From DATFRY01 sp963764695 (GTDB taxonomy: Bacteria; Myxococcota_A; Polyangia; Haliangiales; Haliangiaceae), in contig CAVXTW010000001.1 of assembly GCA_963764695.1 (NCBI GenBank), positions 620,001-684,000 of the forward strand: a stretch of 64,000 nt of DNA. Reading direction: 5' to 3'. Positions within the stretch are counted from its first letter, which is position 1. Each line of letters starts with the position of its first letter. The position numbers were made by a program, and so were the translations under genes. Shown in pieces: positions 33,303 through 46,902 of this stretch. Under the pieces are notes generated by a model, which saw only the letters and a list, made by a program, of their open reading frames with translations, did not search any database and was not told where the DNA came from.

Positions 33303-34084
33303 GCGACGCGATCCTGGAGCTTCGCGACCTGACCTGCGGCCACGGCCGCACGCCGGTGCTGAGCGATGTGAACCTCGAGGTCGGGCGCGGCGAGATCGTC
33401 GGGCTGATCGGCCCGTCCGGCTGCGGCAAGACCACGCTGCTGCGCACCATCGTGGGGCTGACGCCGCCGCTGTCCGGGCAGGTGCGGCTGTTCGGCGCCG
33501 ATCTCTACCAGGAGGAGCCGGAGGCGCGCGCCGGGCTGCTGGTCCGCACCGGGCTGGTGTTCCAGAAGAACGCGCTGTTCGACTCGCTGTCGGTGCTCGA
33601 CAACGTGTGCCTGCCGGCGCGCGAGCTGACCGACCTGCCCGACGAGCTGGTGCGCGAGATGGCGTGGCACCGGCTGCGCCTGTTCGGTCTCGACGAGCTG
33701 GCCCACCGCCGCCCGTCGGCCATCTCCGGCGGGCAGCAGAAGCGTGTGGCGATCGCGCGCGCGTCGCTGCTCGATCCGGAGATCATTTTCTGCGACGAGC
33801 CGACCGCGGGGCTCGATCCGCTGGTGTCGGCGGGCATCGACGCGGCGCTGCGGCGCTTCTGCGACGCGCTGGGCAGCACGGTCATCGCCGTCACCCACGA
33901 CATGGCCACCGTCGAGACAATCGCCGACCGCGTGCTGCTGCTGGGCGGCGGCGTGGTGCAGGCCAGCGGGCGGCCCGAGGAGCTGGCGGCGAGCGACGAC
34001 CCGGAGGTGCACGCGTTCTGGCACCGCGATCCGCCGCGCGGCAGGGGTCCGGCAAGCGCCCTCGACGACATCGAGGTGATCTGA
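33299..34084 (+). CDS. mlaF: MlaF-type ABC transporter ATPase
   Basis: This 261-residue ATPase has Walker A GPSGCGKTT (Lys44), a Q-loop near FQKNALFDSLSV, signature SGGQQKR, Walker B IIFCDEPTAGLDP and the switch His in VTHDM. FQKNALFDSL and LPARELTDLP are typical of MlaF/Mce ATPases. The start overlaps mlaE (ATGA), and the MlaD gene follows after 6 bases. It powers retrograde or anterograde phospholipid movement in a gram-negative envelope; direction cannot be read from sequence. Confidence 0.92.
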   Translation: MSDAILELRDLTCGHGRTPVLSDVNLEVGRGEIVGLIGPSGCGKTTLLRTIVGLTPPLSGQVRLFGADLYQEEPEARAGLLVRTGLVFQKNALFDSLSVLDNVCLPARELTDLPDELVREMAWHRLRLFGLDELAHRRPSAISGGQQKRVAIARASLLDPEIIFCDEPTAGLDPLVSAGIDAALRRFCDALGSTVIAVTHDMATVETIADRVLLLGGGVVQASGRPEELAASDDPEVHAFWHRDPPRGRGPASALDDIEVI

Positions 34085-34090
34085 GGAAAC

Positions 34091-34921
34091 ATGTTCTCCG
34101 CAACATCGGCCCAGAAGATGAAGCTCGGCCTGTTCCTGCTCGCCGCGGGAGGGCTCCTGGCTGTCATCCTGCTCCTGTTCGCCGGGCTCAGCCTGATGGA
34201 GGACACCGACCGCTACTACATCGCCACCGGCGAGAGCGTGAGCGGGCTGCGGGTCGGCGCCTCGGTCGAGGTGCGCGGCGTGAGTGTCGGCGAAGTGGCC
34301 GAGCTGGACCTCGACTGGAAACGCGCTCACCCGGTCGTCATCGCGATCGACGTCGAGGAGGGCACGCCGATTCCGGCCGCGGCCCACGCGGTGGTGTCGA
34401 TCCGCGGCGTGACCGGGCTCAAGTACGTCAACATCGCGGGTGGCGACCTGCACGGCCCGCTGCGCCGGCCGGGCGACACGCTGACCACGAAGCCGTCCAC
34501 GCTCAGCGGCATCACCGACGAGGGGCTCGCCCTGGTCAAGGAATCGCGCCAGCTCATCGACAGCGGCAAGCTGGTGACCGATCGCCTGGGCGAGGTGGTC
34601 AACGACGAGAACCGGGCGCGCGTGGACCAGATGCTGGCCCGCGGCGAGCGCGCCATGGCCGACCTCGAGAAGGCAGCGGCGCAGATGGCGCGGGCGGGAG
34701 CCCGCTTCGAGCAGGTGATGGCCGGCGACGGGGCCCGGGCCATGGCCGCCGCCGCGGATCTGCTGGGCGACGCGCGCCGCCTGGTCCAGGCCAACCGCCA
34801 CCAGATCGCGGCGACGGTGCGCGACGTGCGCGAGGCCGCGCGCAGCCTGCGGCGCATGTCGCAGACGCTGGAGCGTCAGCCCTCGCGCCTGCTGTTCGGC
34901 GCCAAGGAGGGCAAGCAATGA
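34091..34921 (+). CDS. mlaD: MlaD-type MCE domain substrate-binding protein
   Basis: This 276-residue protein has one N-terminal membrane anchor (LGLFLLAAGGLLAVILLLFA). An MCE domain follows at ~38-115 (YYIATGESVSGLRVGASVEV, RGVSVGEVAEL, IRGVTGLKYVNI). The ~150-residue C-terminus is helical, with repeated charged heptads (ARVDQMLARGERAMADLEKA), as expected for the tunnel-forming or coiled-coil tail of MCE proteins. It binds lipids in the periplasm and docks to MlaE. It is followed by the auxiliary lipoprotein with an ATGA overlap. Confidence 0.9.
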   Translation: MFSATSAQKMKLGLFLLAAGGLLAVILLLFAGLSLMEDTDRYYIATGESVSGLRVGASVEVRGVSVGEVAELDLDWKRAHPVVIAIDVEEGTPIPAAAHAVVSIRGVTGLKYVNIAGGDLHGPLRRPGDTLTTKPSTLSGITDEGLALVKESRQLIDSGKLVTDRLGEVVNDENRARVDQMLARGERAMADLEKAAAQMARAGARFEQVMAGDGARAMAAAADLLGDARRLVQANRHQIAATVRDVREAARSLRRMSQTLERQPSRLLFGAKEGKQ

Positions 34922-35571
34922 CGGGACGCGGTGTCGCGTGGGTGACGGCGCTGGCGCTGTCTGCCGGTTGCCTCGGCAGTCTGGGCGGCGGTCCGGCGCC
35001 GGTGACGCGCTACTACGCGCTGACCGCGCCCGCCGCGGCGGCCGGCGTGCAGGGCTCGCCGGCGATCGCGGTCGAGGAGCTGCGCGCCGACGCGCCGTAC
35101 GACGATCGCCGCATCGTGTACCGCACCGGCCAGCACCGGGTCGCCTACGACGAGGACGACCAGTGGGTGGCCGCACCCGGATCGATGGTCGCCGACTCGC
35201 TTCGCCGCGCGTACCAGGCCAGCGGCCGCTTCGGCATGGTGCTGGCCGAGCCTGGCACCGACACGGCGGCGATCATGGGCGGCCGCGTGCTGGCCTTCGA
35301 GGAGGTGGATGGCGGGCGGCGGCCGCGCGTGGCCCACATCGTCCTGGATCTGGAGCTGCGCGACGCCGAGACCGGCCGCATTCTGTGGTCGCGCCGCGCC
35401 GATCAGCGCATCGCGGTGGCCCGGCCGACCCGCGACGCGCTGGCCGCCGCGCTCAGCCGCGCGCTGTCGCGCATCGCGGCCGACACCGCCGGCGAGATCG
35501 CCGCCGCGGCGCGATCGTCAACGCCGCCTGCAGGCAAGGACGTGGGCCGGAGCGCCGCTGGCCGCGAGTGA
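34918..35571 (+). CDS. ABC-type transport auxiliary lipoprotein (PqiC/MlaC-replacing type)
   Basis: This 217-residue protein starts in an ATGA overlap with mlaD. The signal sequence ends in the lipobox LSAGC. The mature part matches the pattern of the ABC transport auxiliary component family: TRYYALTAP, AIAVEELRADAPYDDRRIVYR, DQWVAAPGSMVADSLRRAY, HIVLDLELRDAETGRILWSR. Such lipoproteins reside at the outer membrane and act with MCE systems. This indicates a four-gene transporter of the Pqi/Mce type rather than the canonical E. coli mlaFEDCB set. The C-terminal ~25 residues are low complexity. Confidence 0.82.
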   Translation: MTGRGVAWVTALALSAGCLGSLGGGPAPVTRYYALTAPAAAAGVQGSPAIAVEELRADAPYDDRRIVYRTGQHRVAYDEDDQWVAAPGSMVADSLRRAYQASGRFGMVLAEPGTDTAAIMGGRVLAFEEVDGGRRPRVAHIVLDLELRDAETGRILWSRRADQRIAVARPTRDALAAALSRALSRIAADTAGEIAAAARSSTPPAGKDVGRSAAGRE

Positions 35572-35577
35572 AGGCGC

Positions 35578-36639
35578 TCAGCTGCTCGCGCTGCCGCCGG
35601 GATTGTTGCCCGGATTGCTCTGCGGATCCGGCTCGCGCGGAGGACCGACAGCAGGATCGACGGCAGGCTCGACAGCAGGAGCCGCCTCGGCGCGCTGCGC
35701 GGCCGCTGCTTCCTCCTCGGCCCAGCGGGCCAGCGTGGCGCGGCCCAGGCGTCGCTTGCGCAGGAAGGCGAGGACGAGCAGGATCGCGGCCACCACCCAG
35801 ACGAACACGCCGAGCAGACCGGCGGGCAGGATGAAGTAGCGGTCGCGCAGGCTCTCGCGCCACTCGTCGAACAGGTCGGACATGCCGGCCGAGAACGTCC
35901 TGCGGGCGGCCTGCTCGAGGGTGGCGCCGTGGGCGAGCGCGACCAGGAAGTCGCGGAAGGGCCAGCGGTTGCCGTCGTCGGTCGGGGTGAGCGAGCGGCC
36001 GCGGCGGGCCAGGTAGGCGACGAAGTCGTAGCTCTGCGCGTAGGCGCGGGAGGCCTCGTTCTCGGCGGCGGGGAAGCTGCGGTCAAGATCGGCCAGCGGG
36101 ATGACGTCGCCGCTCCAGGCCATGCCGGTCAGCGTGCGGGTGCGATCGAGCGAGAAGTCGGACGAGTGCAGGTACGCGAAGCCCTCGTGCAGCCAGCGCG
36201 GTGCGCGCCGACCGAGCGCCGCGCCCAGGGCCAGGTGGGCCAGCTCGTGGACCACGACCGAGTCGAGATCGGCCGGCACCGGTCCGCGGCGATACGCGAC
36301 CACCACGATGCCATCCTCTGGATAGGCGACTCCGATGGCCCACGGCGGCGGGCGGCGGCCGGGCGGCGCGGCGGCCGCCAGGTCCTCGGAGCGCTTGACC
36401 AGGCGGATCTCGACCCAGCGCGGCACCGCGAGGCCGGGCAGGTCGGCGGCGATGGCGGCCAGCGCGGCGCGCGCGCGGCGGGCCGTCCGCGCGGCCGGCG
36501 CCTCCATGCCGGCCTCGGCGCGCACCACCGCGCCGTCGGTCTGCACGACGACCGGCAGGGCCAGCGACTGCGCCGCCGCCGGTCGCGCCGCGCCGAGCAG
36601 CGCGACCACGATCAGCACGGCGAGCAGGCGGAGCCTCAT
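35578..36639 (-). CDS. Membrane-anchored gluzincin-like metallopeptidase (peptidase MA family)
   Basis: This 353-residue protein has an N-terminal signal peptide (LLAVLIVVALLGAARPAAAQ). Zinc-metallopeptidase motifs are VVHELAHLALG (HExxH) and, about 20 residues later, WLHEGFAYL, whose Glu is the third ligand, typical of peptidase_MA-type gluzincins. A single C-terminal membrane span (ILPAGLLGVFVWVVAAILLV) is followed by an Arg/Ala/Glu-rich cytoplasmic tail. Its start overlaps the stop of the PEGA gene (ATGA), so both are co-expressed. It is convergent with the Mla operon, 6 bases apart. The catalytic domain should face the periplasm; the substrate is unknown. Confidence 0.85.
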   Translation of the reverse strand: MRLRLLAVLIVVALLGAARPAAAQSLALPVVVQTDGAVVRAEAGMEAPAARTARRARAALAAIAADLPGLAVPRWVEIRLVKRSEDLAAAAPPGRRPPPWAIGVAYPEDGIVVVAYRRGPVPADLDSVVVHELAHLALGAALGRRAPRWLHEGFAYLHSSDFSLDRTRTLTGMAWSGDVIPLADLDRSFPAAENEASRAYAQSYDFVAYLARRGRSLTPTDDGNRWPFRDFLVALAHGATLEQAARRTFSAGMSDLFDEWRESLRDRYFILPAGLLGVFVWVVAAILLVLAFLRKRRLGRATLARWAEEEAAAAQRAEAAPAVEPAVDPAVGPPREPDPQSNPGNNPGGSASS

Positions 36640-37850
36640 GGCACCGTGATCTCGATCCGCTGCTGATCGTCGCCGATGTCGTTGGCAACCACGATGCCGG
36701 CGCCGACCGCGGCCGCACCGATGACGACCGCGTAGACCCACCACTCCTTCCACTTGCTCTTGCTCTCGCCGCGGACGGCGCCCCGGTCCTCCGGCGTCTC
36801 GCGCAGGAGCGGCTGGTCGGGATCGATGCCGGGGCCGCGCGCGCTGGCGACCAGCGTGTCGACCTCGCCTGCACCTGCCGCGTTGCCGAGGTGTCGCGCG
36901 GCCCGGCGCCCGGCGACGCGTTGCCACACCTGTTGCTTGCCGCGCGCGTCGATCAGCACGCAGTACGACAGGCCGGCGCGGGCCAGGAGGTCGCCGATGG
37001 TGCCGGCCTCGGGGCGGCTGGCGCGGCTGCGCCAGGACCGCACGCGTGCCTCGACCTGGCCCCAGCGCACCGTGCCGCCGGCCGGGATGACCAGCGCGAG
37101 CGAGGCCGGCACCCAGCTCGTCGCCACGGATACGCGACGCGCGGTCGCGCCGCCGCGGCTGCCGGCCGCGACCATGTGCTCGCCCTCGGCAAGCGACACG
37201 GTGATCGGGGTCTTGCCGGCCTGCGCGTGATCGATCCAGACCGTCGCGCCCGCGGGCTTCGACGTGATGGCCAGGCGCGCGTTCTGCACCCCGGTGGCGG
37301 CGTCGATCGCCGGATAGCGCGACCAGACCGCGTCGCTGACCCCGGCGGGCGGATCGCCGGCCTTCAGGCGGCGCAGCGCTGCGGCCGCGCCCTGGGCCGC
37401 GCTGCGGTCACCGCCCTGGTCGGCGCAGACGAAGCGGATGGCGTGAGCGCGGCGCAGCTCGTCGGCGGCGTTGACCCCGGCGGCCTGGGCGGCGGCCAGC
37501 CCGAGCACGGCGCGGTCCGCCTCGCCGCGGGCGACCTTGCAGTCGAGGGCGCCGAAAGCAGACTGCGCCCGGGCCAGCGCGCGGCGCCCGTCGCCCAGCT
37601 GCGGATCGGCCGTCTCTCCGGCCAGCGCCCTGCGCAACCCGGCGTCGTCGACCGGCCGGACCCCGCGCGAGCGGGCGAGCTCGGCCTGCAGACGCTCTCG
37701 CCGTGCGCGGCGCTCGTCACCGTCGTCGGTCAGATCGATGATGCCGATGCGCGGTCGGGCGTCGATGGGCTGCGGCCGCGGGACTGGCCGGGCGAGGGGG
37801 GCTGGCGGTTGAGCGGCGGCTTGCCCTGTCGTGAGAAGCAGCCAAAACAA
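36636..37850 (-). CDS. PEGA-domain secreted/membrane protein
   Basis: Taking the TTG at 37850 as start gives 404 residues beginning with a signal peptide (LFWLLLTTGQAAAQ). The open frame continues upstream but only through a repetitive palindromic element. A PEGA domain is seen mid-protein (LAITSKPAGATVWIDHAQAG, KTPITVSLAEGEH), and a C-terminal membrane span (WWVYAVVIGAAAVGAGIVV). The N-terminal region after the signal is rich in Arg and Ala helices. PEGA proteins are common in myxobacteria, often tied to the envelope. It is ATGA-coupled to the downstream metallopeptidase. The start is uncertain because the repeat element abuts it. Confidence 0.75.
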   Translation of the reverse strand: MFWLLLTTGQAAAQPPAPLARPVPRPQPIDARPRIGIIDLTDDGDERRARRERLQAELARSRGVRPVDDAGLRRALAGETADPQLGDGRRALARAQSAFGALDCKVARGEADRAVLGLAAAQAAGVNAADELRRAHAIRFVCADQGGDRSAAQGAAAALRRLKAGDPPAGVSDAVWSRYPAIDAATGVQNARLAITSKPAGATVWIDHAQAGKTPITVSLAEGEHMVAAGSRGGATARRVSVATSWVPASLALVIPAGGTVRWGQVEARVRSWRSRASRPEAGTIGDLLARAGLSYCVLIDARGKQQVWQRVAGRRAARHLGNAAGAGEVDTLVASARGPGIDPDQPLLRETPEDRGAVRGESKSKWKEWWVYAVVIGAAAVGAGIVVANDIGDDQQRIEITVP

Positions 37851-37976
37851 ACAGTAGACAGGTAACAGGTGACAGGGAGCAGGGAACAGGGAACGTGAGG
37901 CAAGGCGGCGGCGAGGGCGCGCTGGGGTTGCCTGTTCCCTGTCGCCTGTCGCCTGTCGCCCGTTTACTGTTTGTTT
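37845..37976. repeat. 132-bp palindromic repeat element with heptad units
   Basis: The element has perfect 12-bp inverted ends (aaacaaacagta at 37845-37856, tactgtttgttt at 37965-37976). Inside lie runs of 7-base units (nnacagg on the left, cctgtnn on the right), so the whole can fold into a long hairpin. It lies between the PilZ gene and the PEGA gene, and its left end overlaps the presumed start codon of the latter. It looks like an interspersed non-coding repeat unit rather than a terminator. Confidence 0.7.
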
Positions 37977-37990
37977 CGACGAGCCGCCAG

Positions 37991-38320
37991 CTACTGGTGC
38001 GCGAACATCCGCGTCAATGCATAAACCTCCGCAGCTCGAAGACCATCGAACTGCACCCCGATACCCTCGTCGTTGCTCCACCTCACCGTCGCATCCGCCT
38101 CGATCAGCTCCTCGCGGGTCGGGATGCGAAAGCTCAGCGACACCGGCGTGCCGATGGCCAGGCGGCGGCCCAGCTTCAGAAACGCGCCTCCCAGGGACAG
38201 GTTGCCCATGGTCGACTCGACCTTCTGTTCGAGGCTCGACTCGATCGAGCGCCCCCGCACGCGCAACGTCACGGCGATGGCGACCTCGTGGCGGGTCGCC
38301 GTACGACGATTGTCGGTCAC
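37991..38320 (-). CDS. PilZ domain protein (c-di-GMP binding)
   Basis: This 109-residue protein starts at a GTG (MTDNRRTATRHE) preceded by a G-rich stretch. An open frame extends upstream but without domain content. Both c-di-GMP-binding signatures are present: RxxxR in RRTATR (Arg6, Arg10) and (D/N)xSxxG in NLSLGG (Asn40). The rest is a beta-barrel pattern (VSLSFRIP, EADATVRWSN, GIGVQFDGL). Single-domain PilZ proteins of this size act as second-messenger adaptors. Its relation to the downstream PEGA and metallopeptidase genes is unclear because the palindromic element separates them. Confidence 0.9.
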   Translation of the reverse strand: MTDNRRTATRHEVAIAVTLRVRGRSIESSLEQKVESTMGNLSLGGAFLKLGRRLAIGTPVSLSFRIPTREELIEADATVRWSNDEGIGVQFDGLRAAEVYALTRMFAHQ

Positions 38321-38441
38321 TGCAGTCCCCCCGACTGGTTCGACCTGCTGGACCGATTGTACACATGGAAGCCGCCTGCATATGGATGGACAGGTCGCCC
38401 ACGGCGGATGGGCGACTGCGCACATGACCCGTGGGTGGTGA

Positions 38442-39623
38442 CTACAACTTTACCTGTATGTGGGCCTTCTCGCGCAGCTCGTCCAGCCACAGCCGGGTCT
38501 GACGGTCCATCTCCTTGCGATAGAGCTCGTTGCGCAGCTGCTCCTTGACGTCGGCGAACGCCTTCTGCTCGTTGCGCTCCAGCTCGGTCACCTGGAACAC
38601 GTGCAGGCCGCGCGGGCCGGTGATCGGGCCGCGCACCTCGCCCTTGCTCATGGCGAAGACGATCACCTCCCACTCGGTGTCGATGCTGCCGCGCTCGATC
38701 CAGCCCAGCTCGCCGCCGGTGTACTTGGTGGTCTCGTCGGCCGAGTCGGCAGCCGCCAGCCGCGCGAAGTCGGCCCCGCCGCGGATCTTCTCGATGATGT
38801 CGGCCGCGCGCCGCTTGGCGTCGCCCAGCTGCGCCTCGGTGGCCCGCTCGGGCAACCCGACCAGGATGTGGCGCAGCTTGATGCGCTTGACCGCCGCCGA
38901 GCGCCGGTTGGTCGCGTCGTAGCGGGCGCGCACGTCGTCGTCGGTCACCGTCACGCGCGGGCGCACCAGCATGTTGACCGCGCGCATGCGCAGGATCTGG
39001 CGCCGCACGTCGTGGCGATACGAGGCCATCGTGTAGCCCTGCATCCTGAGCGCCTCGGCCAGCTGGTTGTCGTCGAGGCTGTTCTGCTTCTTGATCTCCT
39101 CGAGCGCGTTCTGGACCTCCTTGGCCGCGACCTCGAGCTTGGACTCGTTGGCCGCCTGGATGATCAGCTCCTCGTTGACCATCTCGTCGAGGACCTGGCT
39201 CTTGAGCTTGTCCTTGCGCCGCTTGCGCTCGCCGGTGTCGGACACGCCCTCGAGATCCGCCGACAGGGGCGCCACCCGGCGCATCATCTCGCTGTTCAGG
39301 ATGACCTGGTCGTTGACCACCGCGACCACGCGATCGACCGACAGGCGATCGCCCGGCTTGACCGGCTTGCGGTCGCGCCGGCCGGTGGGCGGCGGCACCG
39401 TGCCGAGGCCGGGCAGCGCTCCCGGCGTGGGCTGGCCCGGGGCCGGCTGGGCCGGATCCGGCTGTGCCGGCTTGGCGCCTGGCAGCACCGGCGGCTGCGC
39501 CGAGGCCGAGCTGAACGGGAAGGCCGTCGCGGCGAGCGCGGCGGCGGCCAGGAGCGCTCTGCGCGCGGATGTCATCACCGATACGACGCGACCGCGCGCG
39601 CCGGCGTTGCCCTGGGGATTCAC
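38442..39623 (-). CDS. SurA-like periplasmic peptidyl-prolyl isomerase/chaperone
   Basis: The 393-residue product is called from a GTG at 39623 overlapping the upstream stop (GTGA). An internal ATG (MTSARRALLAAAALAA) gives a more usual signal peptide start and is an alternative. After a Pro-rich linker come the SurA N-terminal helical region (DRVVAVVNDQVILNSEMMRR, LDEMVNEELIIQAANE) and one parvulin domain (IKLRHILVG, GGADFARLAAADSAD, GGELGWIERG, GLHVFQVTEL). It should assist outer-membrane protein folding. It is in an operon with another parvulin lipoprotein and mfd. Confidence 0.88.
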   Translation of the reverse strand: MNPQGNAGARGRVVSVMTSARRALLAAAALAATAFPFSSASAQPPVLPGAKPAQPDPAQPAPGQPTPGALPGLGTVPPPTGRRDRKPVKPGDRLSVDRVVAVVNDQVILNSEMMRRVAPLSADLEGVSDTGERKRRKDKLKSQVLDEMVNEELIIQAANESKLEVAAKEVQNALEEIKKQNSLDDNQLAEALRMQGYTMASYRHDVRRQILRMRAVNMLVRPRVTVTDDDVRARYDATNRRSAAVKRIKLRHILVGLPERATEAQLGDAKRRAADIIEKIRGGADFARLAAADSADETTKYTGGELGWIERGSIDTEWEVIVFAMSKGEVRGPITGPRGLHVFQVTELERNEQKAFADVKEQLRNELYRKEMDRQTRLWLDELREKAHIQVKL

Positions 39624-40603
39624 GGTTTCCTCCCGCCTTGCTCGGAGCCGGCCCGGCTCGATGTATCGACCCGGACCTTCTTGAGGTTGTTCTCGAACAC
39701 TTCGATCTTGGCTCCGGTCTTGAGCCTGTCGACGAACTGCTTCTGCGCGCCCTCTCGGCGCTGCTTGTACAGCTCGTTCTGGATCTCGCGCTTTACCTGG
39801 TCGAAGCCGCGGCTCACCGCCGCGCGCCGGCCGGTCTGCTTGATGATGTAGAACTTTCCGTCCGCCTCGATCGGGCCGGCCACGTCGCCGGTGCGGGCCA
39901 GCGCGAACGCCGCCTCGACCACCGGCGCGGGCACCTCGCTCGAGTCGCGCCCGAAGTAGCGCAGGTCGCCGCCGCGCAGCTTGGTCTCCTGGTCGGTCGA
40001 CAGCCGGGTCACCAGCGCCTGGAAGCCCTTGTTCGACTGGCCCTGCTCGCCGCGGGCCTGGCGCGCGGCCTCGTCCGCCTCCGCCTTCACGTCGACGACG
40101 ATGGCCGAGACGCGCACCTCCTCCGGCTTGTCGAAGCGGTCGCGCCGCGCGTCGTAGAACGCGCGCAGCTCGGCGTCGGGGATCTCGTCCGGCTTGACGC
40201 CGGTGGCCAGCTCGCCGCGCAGGAGCTTTGTGATCATCGCCGACTTCATGGTCTGGATGACCTCCGGGTCGCGGTCGAGGCCGCGCCGGGCCGCTTCCTT
40301 GGCCAGCACCTCGAAGCGGATCATGTTGTCGAGAAAGACCCGCTTCTGTTCCCTGGACGCGTAGCGCGCCCGGATGTAGGGCGACTGCCGGTTGATGTTT
40401 TCTTGTAGATCCTTGACCGTGATGGTGGCGTCATCGACCTTCGCCACGACCGTGGCCAGCTCCTCGGTGGTCTGCGGGACCAGCGGCGGGCCGCCCTCGT
40501 CGCTCGAGGTCGCCTTGTCGGACTGCCTGGACTTCTGGCAGCCGCCGGCGAGCGCGGCCAGGACCGCGGCGGCGGCGGTGGCGAGCCGCACTCGAGACGT
40601 CAT
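39620..40603 (-). CDS. Parvulin-type peptidyl-prolyl isomerase lipoprotein
   Basis: This 327-residue protein has a signal sequence ending in lipobox LAGGC. After a short linker come SurA/PrsA-like helices (ATITVKDLQENINRQSPYIR, FLDNMIRFEVLAKEA) and a parvulin-like domain (VRVSAIVVDVKAEA, GGDLRYFGRDSSEVP, FYIIKQTGRR). Like PrsA and SurA it probably assists folding of exported proteins. The usual H-x-L start of the isomerase domain reads VSAIVV, so activity may be reduced. It is 31 bases downstream of mfd and overlaps the SurA gene by GTGA. Confidence 0.87.
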   Translation of the reverse strand: MTSRVRLATAAAAVLAALAGGCQKSRQSDKATSSDEGGPPLVPQTTEELATVVAKVDDATITVKDLQENINRQSPYIRARYASREQKRVFLDNMIRFEVLAKEAARRGLDRDPEVIQTMKSAMITKLLRGELATGVKPDEIPDAELRAFYDARRDRFDKPEEVRVSAIVVDVKAEADEAARQARGEQGQSNKGFQALVTRLSTDQETKLRGGDLRYFGRDSSEVPAPVVEAAFALARTGDVAGPIEADGKFYIIKQTGRRAAVSRGFDQVKREIQNELYKQRREGAQKQFVDRLKTGAKIEVFENNLKKVRVDTSSRAGSEQGGRKP

Positions 40604-40634
40604 AACCTGCGCTCCTCACTGAGGATTTGGACGA

Positions 40635-44270
<3,636 letters not shown>

Positions 44271-44343
44271 CGCGCCACCTTGTAGCGTGGCGGGCTCGAA
44301 AGGCAAGCCTTGCGAGGGGGCAGGCCCACCGTACAATGGCCGG

Positions 44344-45681
<1,338 letters not shown>

Positions 45682-45683
45682 GG

Positions 45684-46838
45684 TCAGCCGAAAAGGTAGC
45701 CGCCGACCGTCGCCAGGCGCGACAGGTCGTGGACGTCCTCGTCGAACATCGGCACCTCGACGACGAGGCCGTCGGGTCCGGCGGCGGCGCGCAAGGTGTC
45801 GACCGCGCGGCGGTCGGCCGAGGCAAGCACCTCGAAATCGAAGTGAGCGTTGAGCAGCACCTCGCCCACCATGCGCAGCGTGCCGGTCTGGAAGCCCAGC
45901 TCCTGCACGGGGGGATAGGTGGCCAGAAGGCCCGCCGCGTCGACCGCGCCGGGCAGCGGGCGGCTCTGGTGCACGCGGTTGACCACGAAGCCGGTCATCG
46001 GCATGCCGGACGCGACCAGGCGCTTGTGGAATGACAGCGCCTCGCGCATCGCCATCTGTTCCGGGCTGGCCACCAGCACGAAGCCGACGTCCTTGCGCCG
46101 CAGCAGCGAGAAGGTCGCCTCGGCGCGCTGGCGGAAGCCGCCCAGGATGTCGTTGAACTCGGTGAAGAACAGGGCCAGGTCGTCGAGGAAGCGCGTGCCG
46201 ACGAACTTGGCCAGCCGCTTGAGCACGTAGGCGCCGGTGCGGCCCACCATCGACCAGCCGCTGCCCTCCTGGCCGCGCAGCTTGCGAAACCACTCGATGG
46301 CCGGCGAGTCGATGGCCGCGGTCAGCTTCTCCGGCGCGTCGAGGAAGTCGAGCGCGTGCGAGGTGGGCGGCGTGTCGACGACGATGAGCTGATGCTCCGC
46401 GTCGCGCTCGAACTCCTCGAGCTTGGCCAGCGCCGCGTACTCCTGGGCGCCGGCCAGCGACCCGGCGATCTGGCCGTAGATCGGGTTGGCCAGGATGCGC
46501 TTGACCGCCTCCGGATCGGACGCGTGGCGCGCCACCACCTCGTCGAAGGCGCGTCGCTGGTCGAGCATCATGGCCGACAGTCGCCCGCCCGGGGCGACCT
46601 CACCGGCCGCGCGCAAGACCGGCTCCGGGATGACCTGGACGTCGTGGCCCAGCTCCTTGAGGCCGAGCGAGCTGGCCAGCCGCCGCGCCGGATCGATGGT
46701 CAGGACCAGCGCCTGCTTGCCGCGACGCGCGCCCTCGAGCGCCACCGCCGCCGCCGTGGTGGTCTTTCCGACGCCACCCGAGCCGACGCAGACGATGATG
46801 CGCTTCTGCTCGAAGATGTGGGAGAGGCCGGCTGGCAA
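45684..46838 (-). CDS. ArsA-family ATPase (Get3/ArsA-like)
   Basis: This 384-residue protein starts with TTG at 46838, supported by AGGAG 5 bases upstream. The deviant P-loop is IIVCVGSGGVGKTTTAAA, and switch motifs include VLTIDPARRLASSLGL and IVVDTPPTSHALDFLDAP. ArsA and Get3 proteins use ATP to move metalloids or tail-anchored proteins. Here no arsenic genes are nearby and only one ATPase half is present, as in Get3-like bacterial forms often found in predatory or differentiating bacteria. The role is unknown. It lies 64 bases downstream of the VTT-cupin gene on the same strand. Confidence 0.9.
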   Translation of the reverse strand: MPAGLSHIFEQKRIIVCVGSGGVGKTTTAAAVALEGARRGKQALVLTIDPARRLASSLGLKELGHDVQVIPEPVLRAAGEVAPGGRLSAMMLDQRRAFDEVVARHASDPEAVKRILANPIYGQIAGSLAGAQEYAALAKLEEFERDAEHQLIVVDTPPTSHALDFLDAPEKLTAAIDSPAIEWFRKLRGQEGSGWSMVGRTGAYVLKRLAKFVGTRFLDDLALFFTEFNDILGGFRQRAEATFSLLRRKDVGFVLVASPEQMAMREALSFHKRLVASGMPMTGFVVNRVHQSRPLPGAVDAAGLLATYPPVQELGFQTGTLRMVGEVLLNAHFDFEVLASADRRAVDTLRAAAGPDGLVVEVPMFDEDVHDLSRLATVGGYLFG

Positions 46839-46843
46839 ACAGG

Positions 46844-46848
46844 CTCCT
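46844..46848 (-). promoter_or_regulatory. Ribosome binding site supporting the TTG start of the ArsA-like gene
   Basis: AGGAG (minus strand) lies 5 bases before the TTG at 46838. No ATG or GTG in this frame near the N-terminus has a comparable site, and the P-loop begins only 12 residues later. Confidence 0.65.
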
Positions 46849-46902
46849 GTGTAACATGCCGGGCCGCGCCGCGTCGAGTTGCGGCCCGGCGCGCTCGAGC
46901 GC

